A stretch of DNA of 64,000 nucleotides from Clostridioides sp. (GCA_031261505.1 JAISJN010000004.1:62001-126000); one strand, 5' to 3'; positions 9,037 to 18,590 are shown, counted from the stretch's first letter. The notes: a model not told the origin generated them from the sequence alone. A program made the numbers and translations.

Positions 9037-9071
9037 AAAAAAGAGTGAGGAAATGTTCTCACTCTTTTATT
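9037..9071 (+). terminator. Attenuator-like hairpin in the rimP-nusA leader
   Basis: AAAAGAGTGAG - GAAATGTT - CTCACTCTTTT is a perfect 11-bp stem followed by ATTAT. It lies between the presumed promoter and rimP (140 bases before the start), so it would end most transcripts early unless read through. It may instead be the end of a minor upstream transcript. Confidence 0.65.
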
Positions 9072-9209
9072 ATAGTTTATACAGCTTAGCTGGCTGGACT
9101 AAATTACCTGCATAGCTGATTCGAATTGAGAAGAAACTAGGTTGATTAGCATGTAGATATCGATTGGTATACTTAGGACCACCATCAAAACTGAATAGGA
9201 GGGGTGCAG

Positions 9210-9671
9210 ATGAAGAAAAATATAGAAGCACTGATTGAAGCGACAGTAAAAGAAGTGACAGACAGACATGAATTCGAATTAGTAGATGTCGAATACGTCA
9301 AAGAAGCAGGCGAATACTACCTAAGAATATATATAGATAAAGAAGGAGGAATTTCTCTTTCTGAATGTGAAATAATAAGTAGAGAACTAAGTCCGATACT
9401 TGACGAAAATGATCCGATAGAAGAGAATTACTTCTTGGAAATATCATCTCCAGGCCTTGATAGACCACTCAAAAAGGAGAAAGACTTCGTGAGATACGCT
9501 GGAAGAGATGTAGAATTAAAACTCTACAAGGCAGTTGACGGCAAAAAACAATACGAGGGAAAACTTATCGAACTAACACCGGACAATATCATAAGAGTAG
9601 AAGTAGGCGACGAACCTAAAGAGTTTGACAGAAAAGATGTAGCTATAATCAGATTAGCTATAGAATTTTAA
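9210..9671 (+). CDS. rimP: Ribosome maturation factor RimP
   Basis: 153 residues, normal size. RimP assists 30S subunit assembly. Features: an N-terminal alpha/beta domain with FELVDVEYVKEAGEYYLRIYID, the family motif CEIISRELSPILDE, then YFLEISSPGLDRPLKKEKDF, and a C-terminal SH3-like barrel. The start is ATG 9210, six bases after AGGAGG; a GTG at 9204 lies inside the ribosome site. It is the first gene of the long translation operon and is followed 48 bases later by nusA. Confidence 0.95.
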   Translation: MKKNIEALIEATVKEVTDRHEFELVDVEYVKEAGEYYLRIYIDKEGGISLSECEIISRELSPILDENDPIEENYFLEISSPGLDRPLKKEKDFVRYAGRDVELKLYKAVDGKKQYEGKLIELTPDNIIRVEVGDEPKEFDRKDVAIIRLAIEF

Positions 9672-9719
9672 CGAGTTTATGATTAACCATTTGGATAAAG
9701 GATAACGGAGGAAATAAAA

Positions 9720-10964
9720 ATGAATCATGAGTTTTTGGAAGCATTAGATGAATTAGTAGTTGATAGAGGAGTAGATAGAGACGTACTAATAGACACAATA
9801 GAACAAGCAGTACTAACTGCATACAAAAAAAACTTTGGCTCAGCACAGAATGTCAGAGTAGAATTTGACGGAATTAACGGAGGAGTTAGAGTATATTCAC
9901 AAAGAACAGTAGTTGATGAATCAGATTTATACGATAACTTCCTAGAAATAGAATTAGCAGAAGCTAGGAAATTAAATCCTAACTACGAACTAGGAGATAT
10001 AATCGAAAATGAGGTTACACCTAGTGATTTTGGTAGAATAGCTGCTCAGACAGCGAAGCAAGTAGTAGTTCAAAGAATAAGAGAAGCTGAAAGAGAAATA
10101 GTCTACAATGAATTCCTTGAAAAAGAAAACGACATAGTTACTGGTGAGGTTGCAAGAGCAAGTAAAAGCGTAGTACATGTTAATCTCGGAAGGATTGAGG
10201 GTATAATGACACAGAGTGAACAAATACCTCAAGAATTCTATAAATCTGGACAAAAGATGAAATTCTACGTTGTAGAAGTCAAAAAGACTAATAAGGGACC
10301 ACAGATAATGGTGTCTAGAAGTCATCCAGGTCTAGTTAGAAGATTATTTGAAGAAGAAGTTCCAGAAATATTTGAAGGAATAGTTCAAATCAAATCTGTA
10401 GCCAGAGAAGCCGGATCTAGAACAAAGATGGCAGTAAAATCTATAGATGATAAGATAGATCCAATCGGAGCTTGTGTGGGTCCAAAAGGTCTAAGAGTTA
10501 AGAATATAGTAGACGAACTAGGTGACGAAAAGATAGATATAATAAAATACGACGAAGATCCAGCGGTATTTATATCTTCAGCTCTAAGTCCATCAAAGGT
10601 TGTGAGAGTAGATGTCAACGACGAGGAAAAATCAGCATTAGTAGTAGTTCCAGACTATCAACTTTCGCTTGCAATAGGTAAAGAAGGACAAAATGCTAGA
10701 TTAGCTGCAAAACTTACAAACTGGAAGATAGATATAAAAAGTGAATCTCAAGCTTACGAAGAAATGCCTGAAGAAAGAGAAGCCAATGAAGAAAGAATCG
10801 GTGGAGGTCTTCTATCTAGTTTTGGAAAAAGCTTGCTTTCAGGAAAAAGCGAAGATGAAGAATCAACTGAAATAGAAGTAGAAGAACTAGAAACAGAAGT
10901 AGTAGCGGGAGAATTAAAAGAAAATGAAGTAACTACAGCTGACGATGATAAATTAGATTTCTAA
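9720..10964 (+). CDS. nusA: Transcription termination/antitermination factor NusA
   Basis: 414 residues. NusA binds RNA polymerase and modulates pausing, intrinsic termination and antitermination. Order: N-terminal polymerase-binding domain (1-130, ALDELVVDRGVDRDVLID), S1 domain (about 133-200, DIVTGEVARASKSVVHVNLG), KH1 (IGACVGPKGLRVKNI), KH2 (LAIGKEGQNARLAAKLTNWKI) and a Glu-rich tail of about 70 residues. It lacks the acidic repeats of proteobacterial NusA, as usual in Firmicutes. The attenuator-like hairpin ahead of this operon could be a target of NusA itself (inference). Confidence 0.96.
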   Translation: MNHEFLEALDELVVDRGVDRDVLIDTIEQAVLTAYKKNFGSAQNVRVEFDGINGGVRVYSQRTVVDESDLYDNFLEIELAEARKLNPNYELGDIIENEVTPSDFGRIAAQTAKQVVVQRIREAEREIVYNEFLEKENDIVTGEVARASKSVVHVNLGRIEGIMTQSEQIPQEFYKSGQKMKFYVVEVKKTNKGPQIMVSRSHPGLVRRLFEEEVPEIFEGIVQIKSVAREAGSRTKMAVKSIDDKIDPIGACVGPKGLRVKNIVDELGDEKIDIIKYDEDPAVFISSALSPSKVVRVDVNDEEKSALVVVPDYQLSLAIGKEGQNARLAAKLTNWKIDIKSESQAYEEMPEEREANEERIGGGLLSSFGKSLLSGKSEDEESTEIEVEELETEVVAGELKENEVTTADDDKLDF

Positions 10965-11043
10965 TTTCTATATTAAGTATAATTAACTGATAATAAATAA
11001 CAATACAATTTGAACAGTTATAGTTTAAAGGGAGGGGATAACT

Positions 11044-11319
11044 TTGAATAAAGTGAAGAAAATACCTCAAAGAAAATGTATCTCATGTCAAGACAGGGAT
11101 TCAAAGAGAGAACTACTTAGGATTGTAAAAAACAAAGAAGGCGAAATCTTTGTAGATAAGACTATGAAGGCCAATGGTAGAGGAGCATATATCTGCAAGT
11201 GTGAAGAATGTATAAAGAAGGCTATAAAGTCAAAAGCTTTAAACAGGGCGTTTAAAACTGAGGTGCCAGCTGAAGTATACGAAAAGCTTCTTGCAGAACT
11301 AAATGATGATGATAAATAA
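11044..11319 (+). CDS. ylxR: YlxR family RNA-binding protein (RnpM)
   Basis: 91 residues. Small basic protein of the nusA-infB operon; the Bacillus homologue binds RNase P RNA and has been renamed RnpM. Family signature: PQRKCISCQDRDSKRELLRI near the start and GRGAYICKCEECIKKA later, with the usual Cys pairs. It starts at TTG 11044 with GGGAGGGG ten bases upstream. Its 3' end overlaps ylxQ by 17 bases, which suggests coupled translation. Confidence 0.93.
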   Translation: MNKVKKIPQRKCISCQDRDSKRELLRIVKNKEGEIFVDKTMKANGRGAYICKCEECIKKAIKSKALNRAFKTEVPAEVYEKLLAELNDDDK

Positions 11320-11617
11320 AAAAGCAGTTTCACTTATAGGACTCGCGATGAGGGCTGGTAAAGTCGTATCGGGAGATGATACAACTCTTATAGAGCTTAA
11401 GAAAAACAAGTTGAAACTCGTGATTATAGCGGAGGATGCGTCTGATAACACAAAGAAGTTGTTTAAGGATAAGTCCTCTTATAGACAGATACCATATGTA
11501 ATCTGTATGAGTAAAAACGAGATTGGACTTATGATAGGGAAATCTCCAAGAGCTGTCATGGGAATAAAGGACAGAGGATTTGCAGATAAAATAAAGAGTT
11601 TGCTAGAAGAAAAATAA
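11303..11617 (+). CDS. ylxQ: L7Ae-family ribosomal-like protein YlxQ
   Basis: 104 residues. L7Ae/L30e/Gadd45 fold that binds kink-turn RNA; the role in Firmicutes is still unclear. Signature: [16 protein letters not shown] and [15 protein letters not shown]. Three ATG codons in a row (11303, 11306, 11309) make the exact start uncertain. There is no strong ribosome site, so translation probably couples to ylxR, which it overlaps. Confidence 0.92.
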   Translation: MMMINKKAVSLIGLAMRAGKVVSGDDTTLIELKKNKLKLVIIAEDASDNTKKLFKDKSSYRQIPYVICMSKNEIGLMIGKSPRAVMGIKDRGFADKIKSLLEEK

Positions 11618-11633
11618 AATAGGGGGTGATCTT

Positions 11634-13565
11634 GTGTCAAAAACAAGAGTATACCAAATAGCGGAAGAAATAAACATGTCAACAGAAGATTTAATAGAAA
11701 AGTTAGCAGAACTTGAAATAATGGTTGGAAAAGACGATTATCTTGAAGGAGAAGAGCTTGAATTAGCACTTGAATTAACAGATGAGCCTAAGGATATGGG
11801 AAATAAAATAGAAGTCAACGGATCGATAACAGTTAAAGACATAGCTGAAAGATTAGATAAGCCAGCGACAGAAATAATTATGAAACTAATGAAAATGGGT
11901 ACAATGGCAAGTATCAATCAAGAGATAAGCTTTGAAATAGCTTCATTAATAGTAAATGAATACGGATTTGAATTAATCCATTCTGCAATAGACGAAGAAG
12001 AAGCTAAAGAAATAGAAAAACTTCTCGAAATAGAAGAAGATTCAGAAGAAAACTTAAAACCTAGACCACCAGTAGTTACAGTAATGGGTCACGTTGACCA
12101 CGGTAAAACTTCTCTACTAGACGCAATTAGATCTACAAATGTTATATCTGGAGAAGCTGGCGGAATCACACAGCACATAGGTGCGTCAGAAGTAGTTACA
12201 AATGGACAGAAAATAGTATTCCTAGATACTCCAGGTCATGAGGCGTTCACGTCTATGAGAGCCAGGGGAGCACAGGTTACAGATATAGCTATACTAGTAG
12301 TTGCAGCTGACGACGGTATAATGCCTCAGACTATTGAAGCAATAAACCACACTAAGGCAGCTGGAGTACCAATGATAGTTGCGATAAACAAGATAGATAA
12401 ACCAGGTGCAAACCAAGACAAGGTTAAACAAGAACTTGCAGACCAAGGCCTACTTGTTGAAGACTGGGGTGGAGATGTAATCTCAGTGCCAGTATCTGCT
12501 AAGAAAAAAGAAGGTATAGATACTTTACTTGAGATGATACTATTAGTAGCTGAAGTTGAAGAGTTAAAAGCCAACCCAGATAAGAGAGCAGTCGGTACTG
12601 TAATAGAAGCAGAATTAGACAAGGGTAGAGGACCAGTAGCTACAGTCTTAGTACAGGGTGGTACACTTAGCGTTGGAGATCCAATAGTTGCAGGTGTAGC
12701 AAGCGGTAAGGTAAGAGCTATGATAAACTCAAAAGGAAAGAGAGTCAAGACAGCTGGACCATCTACTGCAGTTGAAATCCTAGGACTTTCTGAAGTTCCA
12801 GAAGGTGGAGATCAATTCGTAGAAGTACCTACTGAAAAAGCTGCTAGAAATATAGCAGAAAAGAGAAGACAGTTGGCGAGAGATGAACAGATGAAGGCAA
12901 CTCAAAGATTATCTCTTGAAGATTTATTCGAACAGATGAACTCAGGATCTGTAAAAGACCTAAACATAGTAGTGAAGGCCGATGTACAGGGATCAGTCCA
13001 AGCTGTTAAACAATCACTTGAAAAACTTTCAAACGAAGAAGTTCAGGTTAGAGTTATACACGGTGGCGCGGGAGCTATAACAGAGTCTGACGTACTCCTT
13101 GCAGAAGCATCTAATGCAATCATAATAGGATTTAACGTAAGACCAGTTCCCGGAGCTGAAATGATGGCTAAGAAGGAAAATGTAGATATAAGAACTTATA
13201 CTATAATATACAAGGCTATAGAAGACGTAACACAGGCTATGACAGGAATGTTAGATCCAGAATACGTAGACGAAGAAACTGGAAAGGCAGAAATAAGAGA
13301 AATATACAAGATTTCAGGTGTCGGTACAGTTTGTGGTTGCTACGTAACTGAAGGAAAAATATTCAGAAACTGCAAGGTTAGAATAGTTAGAGACAGCATA
13401 ATAATCCACGAAGGCGAAATAGCTGCCCTAAAGAGATTCAAAGACGATGTAAAAGAAGTTAACAACGGATATGAATGCGGTATAAGTATAGTAAATTACA
13501 ATGATTTAAAAGAAGGCGACATAATGGAAGCCTACATCACAAAAGAAGTTAAAAGAACTCTATAA
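11634..13565 (+). CDS. infB: Translation initiation factor IF-2
   Basis: 643 residues, a short IF-2: the N-terminal region before the GTPase is only about 145 residues. IF-2 brings initiator tRNA to the 30S subunit and drives subunit joining with GTP. Motifs: an IF2_N fold near the start ([20 protein letters not shown]), P-loop [34 protein letters not shown], then domains II to IV. The start is GTG 11634, after AGGGGGTGATCTT. It follows ylxQ by 16 bases. Confidence 0.97.
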   Translation: MSKTRVYQIAEEINMSTEDLIEKLAELEIMVGKDDYLEGEELELALELTDEPKDMGNKIEVNGSITVKDIAERLDKPATEIIMKLMKMGTMASINQEISFEIASLIVNEYGFELIHSAIDEEEAKEIEKLLEIEEDSEENLKPRPPVVTVMGHVDHGKTSLLDAIRSTNVISGEAGGITQHIGASEVVTNGQKIVFLDTPGHEAFTSMRARGAQVTDIAILVVAADDGIMPQTIEAINHTKAAGVPMIVAINKIDKPGANQDKVKQELADQGLLVEDWGGDVISVPVSAKKKEGIDTLLEMILLVAEVEELKANPDKRAVGTVIEAELDKGRGPVATVLVQGGTLSVGDPIVAGVASGKVRAMINSKGKRVKTAGPSTAVEILGLSEVPEGGDQFVEVPTEKAARNIAEKRRQLARDEQMKATQRLSLEDLFEQMNSGSVKDLNIVVKADVQGSVQAVKQSLEKLSNEEVQVRVIHGGAGAITESDVLLAEASNAIIIGFNVRPVPGAEMMAKKENVDIRTYTIIYKAIEDVTQAMTGMLDPEYVDEETGKAEIREIYKISGVGTVCGCYVTEGKIFRNCKVRIVRDSIIIHEGEIAALKRFKDDVKEVNNGYECGISIVNYNDLKEGDIMEAYITKEVKRTL

Positions 13566-13573
13566 TTTAGAGA

Positions 13574-13595
13574 TGTCTACACCCAGGTGTAGACA
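13574..13595 (+). promoter_or_regulatory. Perfect hairpin after infB
   Basis: TGTCTACACC/GGTGTAGACA is a perfect palindrome. A weaker stem CCTC/GAGG and TACTTTTT follow, so this may be a partial terminator or an RNA processing site between infB and rbfA. Confidence 0.5.
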
Positions 13596-13662
13596 GTCCT
13601 CATCGAGGCCTACTTTTTGTGATTGATTTAGAAATAAATAAATAAAAAAGAAGGTTGATTAT

Positions 13663-14010
13663 ATGGCATCACGCACAAGGACTGCTAGAATAGCAGAAGA
13701 GATAAAAAAAGTAGTAAGCACTATGTTTATAGGCGGTATAAAAGACCCTCGTATAAACTCAATGGTTAGCGTAACAGATGTTGAGGTCACAAATGATCTT
13801 AGATACGCATATGTGTATGTGAGCATTCTAGGTGGAGATTTTGACTCTACAATGGAGGGCTTAAAAAGCGCATCTGGGTTTGTAAGACGCGAAGTCGGAA
13901 AAAACATCAAGCTAAGATATATTCCAGAAGTGATATTTAGGGTGGACGACTCTCTAGAAAAGGGAATGTATATGGAAGAACTTATAAGAAGTGTGACTAA
14001 AGATGATTAA
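13663..14010 (+). CDS. rbfA: 30S ribosome-binding factor RbfA
   Basis: 115 residues. RbfA is a KH-fold protein needed for late 30S maturation. Motifs: RIAEEIKKVVSTMF, KDPRINSMVSVTDVEVTNDL, YAYVYVSILG and LRYIPEVIFRVDDSLEKG, all in the family order. The start is ATG 13663 with AAGAAGGT upstream. It overlaps nrnA by 8 bases. Confidence 0.95.
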   Translation: MASRTRTARIAEEIKKVVSTMFIGGIKDPRINSMVSVTDVEVTNDLRYAYVYVSILGGDFDSTMEGLKSASGFVRREVGKNIKLRYIPEVIFRVDDSLEKGMYMEELIRSVTKDD

Positions 14011-14998
14011 TATCGACAGGGTCATAGATTGCATAGTAGAAAATGAAAACTTTGTAGTTACCTCACATGTCAGTCCAGATGGTGACAACCTAGGATCTAG
14101 CATGGCTATGTACCACGCACTTGAAAAATTAGGTAAAAAAGTAAACTATGTCTTAGACGATGTAGCTCCATTAAACCTAGAATTTATCACAGAGGGAGTC
14201 AAAAAACTCTCTTCTGATGAATTCGAAAGCCAGGGTGATTACATTGTAATCGCCCTAGACTGCGGTGACGAATTTAGAATATGTATTGATGAAGATATTC
14301 TAAAGGGAGCGAAGGCATTGGTAAATATAGACCACCATGACACAAATAGGGGATATGCAGATATAAATGCAGTAGATTCAAAGGCATCCTCTACCTGCGA
14401 GATGGTGTACAGAGTTCTAAATAGGTATAAAAAGATTTACAAAGAGGGAATTATAGACTCGGATGTAGCTACCTGCCTGTACACCGGTTTGGTTACAGAT
14501 ACAGGTAACTTCCAGTACTCAAATGCAGATGAGGACAGTTTTGATATGGCTAGAAATTTAATCGCATTTGGAGCTAGAAAACAGGATGTAGTGACAAGGG
14601 TCTTTCAAAGCAACTCACTCAACTTCTACAGATTGCTAGGCGATGCCTTGAATACACTAGAAGTATTTGAATCAAAGATCGCAAGCATGTGCATAACAAC
14701 AGATATGCTATCCAAAAACGAGATAAGTTCAAACGATATCGACGGAGTTACCCCTTACACTAGGGATATAGAGGGTATCGAGATAGGTATTCTGTTCAAA
14801 CAAAAGGGCGATAAAGAATTTAAAATAAGTCTGAGGTCGAAAAATACCGTAGAAGTAAGCCAGATAGCTAAAAAATTTGGCGGTGGTGGGCATGTGTACG
14901 CCTCTGGTTGCACAGTACACGGAAAACTGGAAGATGTAAAAGAAATGGTGATCTCAGAGGCTGTAAAGGCACTCGATGATTACTACGACAAACACTAA
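14003..14998 (+). CDS. nrnA: DHH-family oligoribonuclease / pAp phosphatase NrnA
   Basis: 331 residues. Degrades nanoRNA (2-5 nt) and dephosphorylates 3'-phosphoadenosine 5'-phosphate; in Firmicutes it replaces Orn. Features: a SHVSPDGDNLGSS metal motif, ALDCGD, NIDHHDTN (the DHH motif) and TDTGNFQYSN, then the DHHA1 substrate motif GGGGHVYASGC near residue 295. The gene position between rbfA and truB is the usual one. Coupled to rbfA by an 8-base overlap. Confidence 0.94.
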   Translation: MINIDRVIDCIVENENFVVTSHVSPDGDNLGSSMAMYHALEKLGKKVNYVLDDVAPLNLEFITEGVKKLSSDEFESQGDYIVIALDCGDEFRICIDEDILKGAKALVNIDHHDTNRGYADINAVDSKASSTCEMVYRVLNRYKKIYKEGIIDSDVATCLYTGLVTDTGNFQYSNADEDSFDMARNLIAFGARKQDVVTRVFQSNSLNFYRLLGDALNTLEVFESKIASMCITTDMLSKNEISSNDIDGVTPYTRDIEGIEIGILFKQKGDKEFKISLRSKNTVEVSQIAKKFGGGGHVYASGCTVHGKLEDVKEMVISEAVKALDDYYDKH

Positions 14999-15011
14999 CT
15001 AAGGTGATGAA

Positions 15012-15917
15012 ATGGATAAAATAATTAATATTCTAAAACCAACGGGAATGACATCACACGATGTTGTAAGCGTGGTAAGAAGAATACTAGGAACAAAAAA
15101 AGTCGGTCACACAGGTACTCTGGACCCAGATGCATCGGGAGTTCTTCCAATATGCGTCGGTAAGGCTACCAAGGTGAGCGAACTCATACTAAACAAGGAA
15201 AAGACCTATCTATGCGAGTTGAGCCTTGGTGCGAGCACTGATACCTACGATTCATCGGGAAGCGTAACAAAGAGAGTTGAAGAATTTTCGGTATCGAAGC
15301 AAGAACTGCAAAAAGCATTAGAATCTCAGCTGGGGGAGATAGACCAGCTCCCACCGGTATACTCTGCGCTAAAGGTCAATGGGAAGAGGATGTGTGACCT
15401 AGTCAGAAGTGGAAGAGAAGACGAGATAGTTATAAACCCTAGAAAAGTGAATATAAAAAGCATGGAGTTAATCAGATTCGATGGTAAGAAGGCCGTCTTT
15501 GTAACTAAATGTTCGAAGGGAACCTATATCAGGAGCATATGTAACGATATAGGCGAAATACTAGGATGTGGAGCTCATATGTCTATGCTTATCAGAAATT
15601 CATCTGGAAAGTTTGATATAAAAGATTCAATCACGCTTGAAGAACTAGAAGAAAAATTTAACGAAGATACACTAGATCCATATCTCTACGATATCGACTA
15701 CGCATTAAGCGACTTCCACAAGTTGGTACTTATGGACACTGCACTTAAATACTACACAAATGGCGGTGCGATAGACGAGAGAAGATTTTTAGGTGGAGAC
15801 TACACAGCTGAAGACGAGTTTGTAAGGGTCTACAGCGAGGACGGTTTTATAGGGCTTGGTAAACTTACGCAAGAAGAGAAATTCCTAGTGGTCAAGGGTG
15901 AAAAGAAGTTCATATAG
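15012..15917 (+). CDS. truB: tRNA pseudouridine(55) synthase TruB
   Basis: 301 residues. Makes pseudouridine 55 in the T-loop of tRNAs. Motifs: KPTGMTSHDVV, GHTGTLDPDASGVLP with the catalytic Asp, KTYLCELSLGASTDTYD and GTYIRSICNDIG. The C-terminal PUA-like part (about 230-301) is short but present. It starts at ATG 15012 with AAGGTGATGA upstream and is followed eight bases later by ribF. Confidence 0.96.
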   Translation: MDKIINILKPTGMTSHDVVSVVRRILGTKKVGHTGTLDPDASGVLPICVGKATKVSELILNKEKTYLCELSLGASTDTYDSSGSVTKRVEEFSVSKQELQKALESQLGEIDQLPPVYSALKVNGKRMCDLVRSGREDEIVINPRKVNIKSMELIRFDGKKAVFVTKCSKGTYIRSICNDIGEILGCGAHMSMLIRNSSGKFDIKDSITLEELEEKFNEDTLDPYLYDIDYALSDFHKLVLMDTALKYYTNGGAIDERRFLGGDYTAEDEFVRVYSEDGFIGLGKLTQEEKFLVVKGEKKFI

Positions 15918-15925
15918 GAGACGAT

Positions 15926-16864
15926 ATGGAAATAATAAAATCTATAAAAGAAATCAAAAATATAGAGCACAGTGCAGTAACCCTAGGAAACTTCGATGGA
16001 GTCCACAAGGGGCATCAGGTGCTGATATACAAAACCGTCAATATAGCAAAGACAAACGGAATTAAAAGCGTGGTATTCACATTTGAAAACCACCCAGCAA
16101 ACTACTTTAAGCCAGGTAGTTTGAAAAATATTATGAACAATGAAGAAAAGCTAAAGATTTTCGAATCTATGGGTGTAGACGTCGTCGTGATGGTGCCGTT
16201 TGACAAATACATGACTACAGTAGACGCAGAAGAATTTGTCAAGGAAGTACTAGTCAGTAAGCTACATACGAACTTCATCGTAGTAGGTCACGACTTTAAT
16301 TTCGCAAAGAATAAAACTGGAAATTCAAAACTGCTTAAATCTCTGGAAGATAAGTATAAATTTGATGTAGACGTTGTTTCCCAGGTTCTTATAGGGGATA
16401 TAAGGGTTAGCAGTTCGTACATAAGGGAGCTTATTTCAAACGGGGAAGTAGATAAGATACAGAACTTTTTAGGAAAGAATTACACTATGAGCGGTGAGGT
16501 AGTCCATGCCAAGGAAATAGGCAGAACAATAGGATTTCCTACTGCTAATATCAAGATAGATGAAAATATACTCTGCCCCAAAATAGGGATATACGCATCG
16601 AGGGTGCTTTTGGACGATGAATTTTTCTTCGGTGCTACCAACGTTGGATTCAATCCTACGGTAAGTGGTAAGAACCTCTCAATAGAGACGCATATTCTAG
16701 ATTTTGACAGGGATATATACGGAAAGGTTATAGAAGTAGAGTTTTTGGAGAAGATAAGAAATGAGATTAAATTCGATTCACTAAATGATTTAAAGGAGCA
16801 GCTCAAAATAGACACTGGGTTTGTGAGGAAAGACTATTCTTCGAAAATTAATTTTGCAAAATAG
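15926..16864 (+). CDS. ribF: Bifunctional riboflavin kinase / FAD synthetase
   Basis: 312 residues. Converts riboflavin to FMN and then to FAD. The N-terminal nucleotidyltransferase half has LGNFDGVHKGHQVLI and SSSYIRELI; the C-terminal flavokinase half has GRTIGFPTANI, NVGFNPTV and the closing E-x-R family pattern. Normal length. It ends the rbfA-ribF run; the promoter of rpsO overlaps its last codons. Confidence 0.95.
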   Translation: MEIIKSIKEIKNIEHSAVTLGNFDGVHKGHQVLIYKTVNIAKTNGIKSVVFTFENHPANYFKPGSLKNIMNNEEKLKIFESMGVDVVVMVPFDKYMTTVDAEEFVKEVLVSKLHTNFIVVGHDFNFAKNKTGNSKLLKSLEDKYKFDVDVVSQVLIGDIRVSSSYIRELISNGEVDKIQNFLGKNYTMSGEVVHAKEIGRTIGFPTANIKIDENILCPKIGIYASRVLLDDEFFFGATNVGFNPTVSGKNLSIETHILDFDRDIYGKVIEVEFLEKIRNEIKFDSLNDLKEQLKIDTGFVRKDYSSKINFAK

Positions 16865-16882
16865 TACCTTTTGTGATAGAAT
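16854..16882 (+). promoter_or_regulatory. Strong promoter for rpsO
   Basis: TTGCAA, 17 bases, TAGAAT with an extended TG-n before the -10. The -35 lies inside the last codons of ribF. Confidence 0.75.
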
Positions 16883-16888
16883 GGTTAT

Positions 16889-16971
16889 GGTAATTAACCA
16901 ATACCAGGCATTTGAATACTCCAATCAATGCTTAGTATACGGCGATTATACAAAAAAACGGAGGTAACACA
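16889..16971 (+). promoter_or_regulatory. Candidate S15 autoregulatory leader of rpsO
   Basis: Two mutually exclusive stems: ATACT (16916-16920) with AGTAT (16934-16938), or GTATA (16935-16939) with TATAC (16947-16951) around CGGCGAT. The second ends just before the ribosome site ACGGAGG. S15 is known to repress its own leader in several bacteria through alternative or pseudoknotted structures. That this leader does so is inference. Confidence 0.5.
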
Positions 16972-17226
16972 ATGAATAAAGAAGCGATAATAAAGGAATA
17001 CTCAAGAAAAGAAGGAGATACAGGTTCTCCAGAAGTACAAATAGCTTTACTTACAGCTAGAATAAACGAACTTAACGAACACTTAAAAGTTCATAAAAAA
17101 GACCATCATTCAAGAAGAGGACTTCTTAAAATGGTTGGTAGAAGAAGAAACTTATTAGCTTACTTAAAAGAAAAAGATCTAGAAGGATATAGAACATTAA
17201 TAGCTAGATTAGGATTAAGAAAATAA
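16972..17226 (+). CDS. rpsO: 30S ribosomal protein S15
   Basis: 84 residues (88-89 in many bacteria). Binds 16S rRNA in the central domain. Signature: [39 protein letters not shown] and [13 protein letters not shown]. It has a strong promoter and structured leader of its own. Codon use is more biased than in its neighbours, as expected for a highly expressed gene. Confidence 0.98.
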   Translation: MNKEAIIKEYSRKEGDTGSPEVQIALLTARINELNEHLKVHKKDHHSRRGLLKMVGRRRNLLAYLKEKDLEGYRTLIARLGLRK

Positions 17227-17243
17227 TTATTTCTTGTATAGGG

Positions 17244-17295
17244 CCAATTGAGGACAGGACAAGTTTGTCCAGTACTTGGTTGGTCTGTTTTTTTA
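17244..17295 (+). terminator. Terminator after rpsO
   Basis: Contains the palindrome GGACAAGTTTGTCC and an imperfect outer stem (CAGGAC/GGTCTG), then seven T. Less regular than the others in the window. Confidence 0.65.
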
Positions 17296-17307
17296 GATGT
17301 ATTATAT

Positions 17308-17416
17308 ATAGCTTGAGAAAAATGTCCAAACCTCTACAGGTAGCGGCAGAATTCTCATTTAAGTGGGGGTGAATACACAACCACGTGCTAATCAGCACAA
17401 GCAATCACCATTTAAA
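17308..17416 (+). repeat. Full-length copy of repeat family A, directly before the degV start
   Basis: ATAGCTTGAGAAAAATGTCC, apical hairpin ACCTCTACAGGT, closing arm ATTCTCATTT, second hairpin AGTGGGGGTGAATACACAACCAC, small stem GTGCTAATCAGCAC, tail GCAATCACCATTTAAA. The degV start codon lies 35 bases beyond the tail. Confidence 0.85.
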
Positions 17417-17450
17417 TATCGTTGAAATAGAGAAGATGGAGGAGAGATTT

Positions 17451-18296
17451 TTGAAGATAAAGATACTTTGTGACAGTTTATGTGACATACCTCAAGAGAT
17501 AGCTGAGAAAGACTATCTAGAAGTCGTTCCACTTACTATTATGCTTGGTGGAGTTGAATATAAAGAGGGTGTTGATATAAAAGAAGAAGAGTTTTATAAA
17601 CTCTTAAAAAGTAATCCAGAAATTCCTAAGACTTCACAGGCAACATATATGGAATTTAAAAGTTTATTCGATAAATACCTAGAGCAAGGATACGATATAA
17701 TATGTATGACAGGGACTGCAAAGTCGTCTGGAACATACCAAAGTGCAATGCTCGCTAAAAATGACTTAGAAAATGGTAATGTGCATGTATTTGATACACA
17801 GAACCTATCGCTTGGAAGCGGACAATACGTCATCAGGGCTTGTGAGCTTTTGGAAGAAGGAAAAGACTGTACAGAAATAATAAATGAGTTAGAAAGAATT
17901 AGAGATAGCGTTAGACTTATATTCATGCCGTTTACTCTTGATTATCTAAAGATGAGTGGAAGGGTACCTATAGTAGCAGCCTTTGTTGGAAATATGATCG
18001 GCTTAAAACCAATCCTGTATTTCAACGACGGAGATTCAAAAATAGTCGGAAGCATAAGGGGTACGAAACAGATAGTGTCCAAGCTAGTAGACGCTATAAT
18101 AAAACTCACCGAAGGAAAAAAACTAGAAGATATGGTGTTCACAGTGGGTTGTGGAGATAACTTGGACTTTGTAAAGAAATTAGAAGAAGAGTTGAAAAAG
18201 AAAATTAAGTGTAGGAAACTCTATATGACAAGAGGTGGAGTCGCTATATGTTCACATACGGGTCCAGATATATTGGCGATAAGTTGCTCATATTAA
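17451..18296 (+). CDS. DegV family fatty-acid-binding protein
   Basis: 281 residues. DegV proteins bind a fatty acid; in Firmicutes several are FakB subunits that present fatty acids to the kinase FakA. Seen: CDSLCDIP, the ligand motif GTAKSSGTYQSA, VFDTQNLSLGSG, KMSGRVP and GLKPILYFNDG. The start is TTG 17451, seven bases after GGAGGA. The frame is open further upstream into the family A repeat, but starts there give residues unlike the family. No fakA is in the window, so a direct role is inferred only. Confidence 0.88.
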   Translation: MKIKILCDSLCDIPQEIAEKDYLEVVPLTIMLGGVEYKEGVDIKEEEFYKLLKSNPEIPKTSQATYMEFKSLFDKYLEQGYDIICMTGTAKSSGTYQSAMLAKNDLENGNVHVFDTQNLSLGSGQYVIRACELLEEGKDCTEIINELERIRDSVRLIFMPFTLDYLKMSGRVPIVAAFVGNMIGLKPILYFNDGDSKIVGSIRGTKQIVSKLVDAIIKLTEGKKLEDMVFTVGCGDNLDFVKKLEEELKKKIKCRKLYMTRGGVAICSHTGPDILAISCSY

Positions 18297-18302
18297 GTAA
18301 AT

Positions 18303-18400
18303 AAAACTTAAGAAAGATATCCCAAACAAATTACAGGCGTCGGATATAACTTGAGATAAATGTCCACCACCTATAGGTGGCGGGCTGAAATAATATTTAA
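18303..18400 (+). repeat. Two partial family A copies in tandem
   Basis: The first (18303-18345) reads AACTTAAGAAAGATATCCC and ends in the arm ACAGGCGTCGGAT. The second (18345-18400) reads ATAACTTGAGATAAATGTCC, has the perfect hairpin CCACCTATAGGTGG, and then a shortened tail TAATATTTAAA. Both lack the second hairpin. Confidence 0.75.
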
Positions 18401-18448
18401 ACATTGTTTAATGTTATTAAATTTGATAAACTAGTAATTAGAGCAGTT

Positions 18449-18477
18449 TTGTCAGTAATTTAGTGAAAAATAATAAT
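18449..18477 (+). promoter_or_regulatory. Candidate promoter for pnp
   Basis: TTGTCA, 17 bases, AATAAT. The rest of 18401-18590 is AT-rich and shows no other signal; AGGAGGAAAG precedes the pnp ATG. Confidence 0.4.
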
Positions 18478-18590
18478 ATCTTTAAAAAGGGTATCATAAT
18501 TAAAATAGATAACTAAATAAAATATGCAGATAAGTGTCATAGAACAATAAAATGATAAAAAGAGCGGTAATTTGAGGAGGAAAGTAATTT

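Noticed and set aside
8727..9209. Hidden small gene between polC and rimP
   Set aside because: No frame over 30 codons with a ribosome site; the content is a repeat copy, a promoter and a hairpin.
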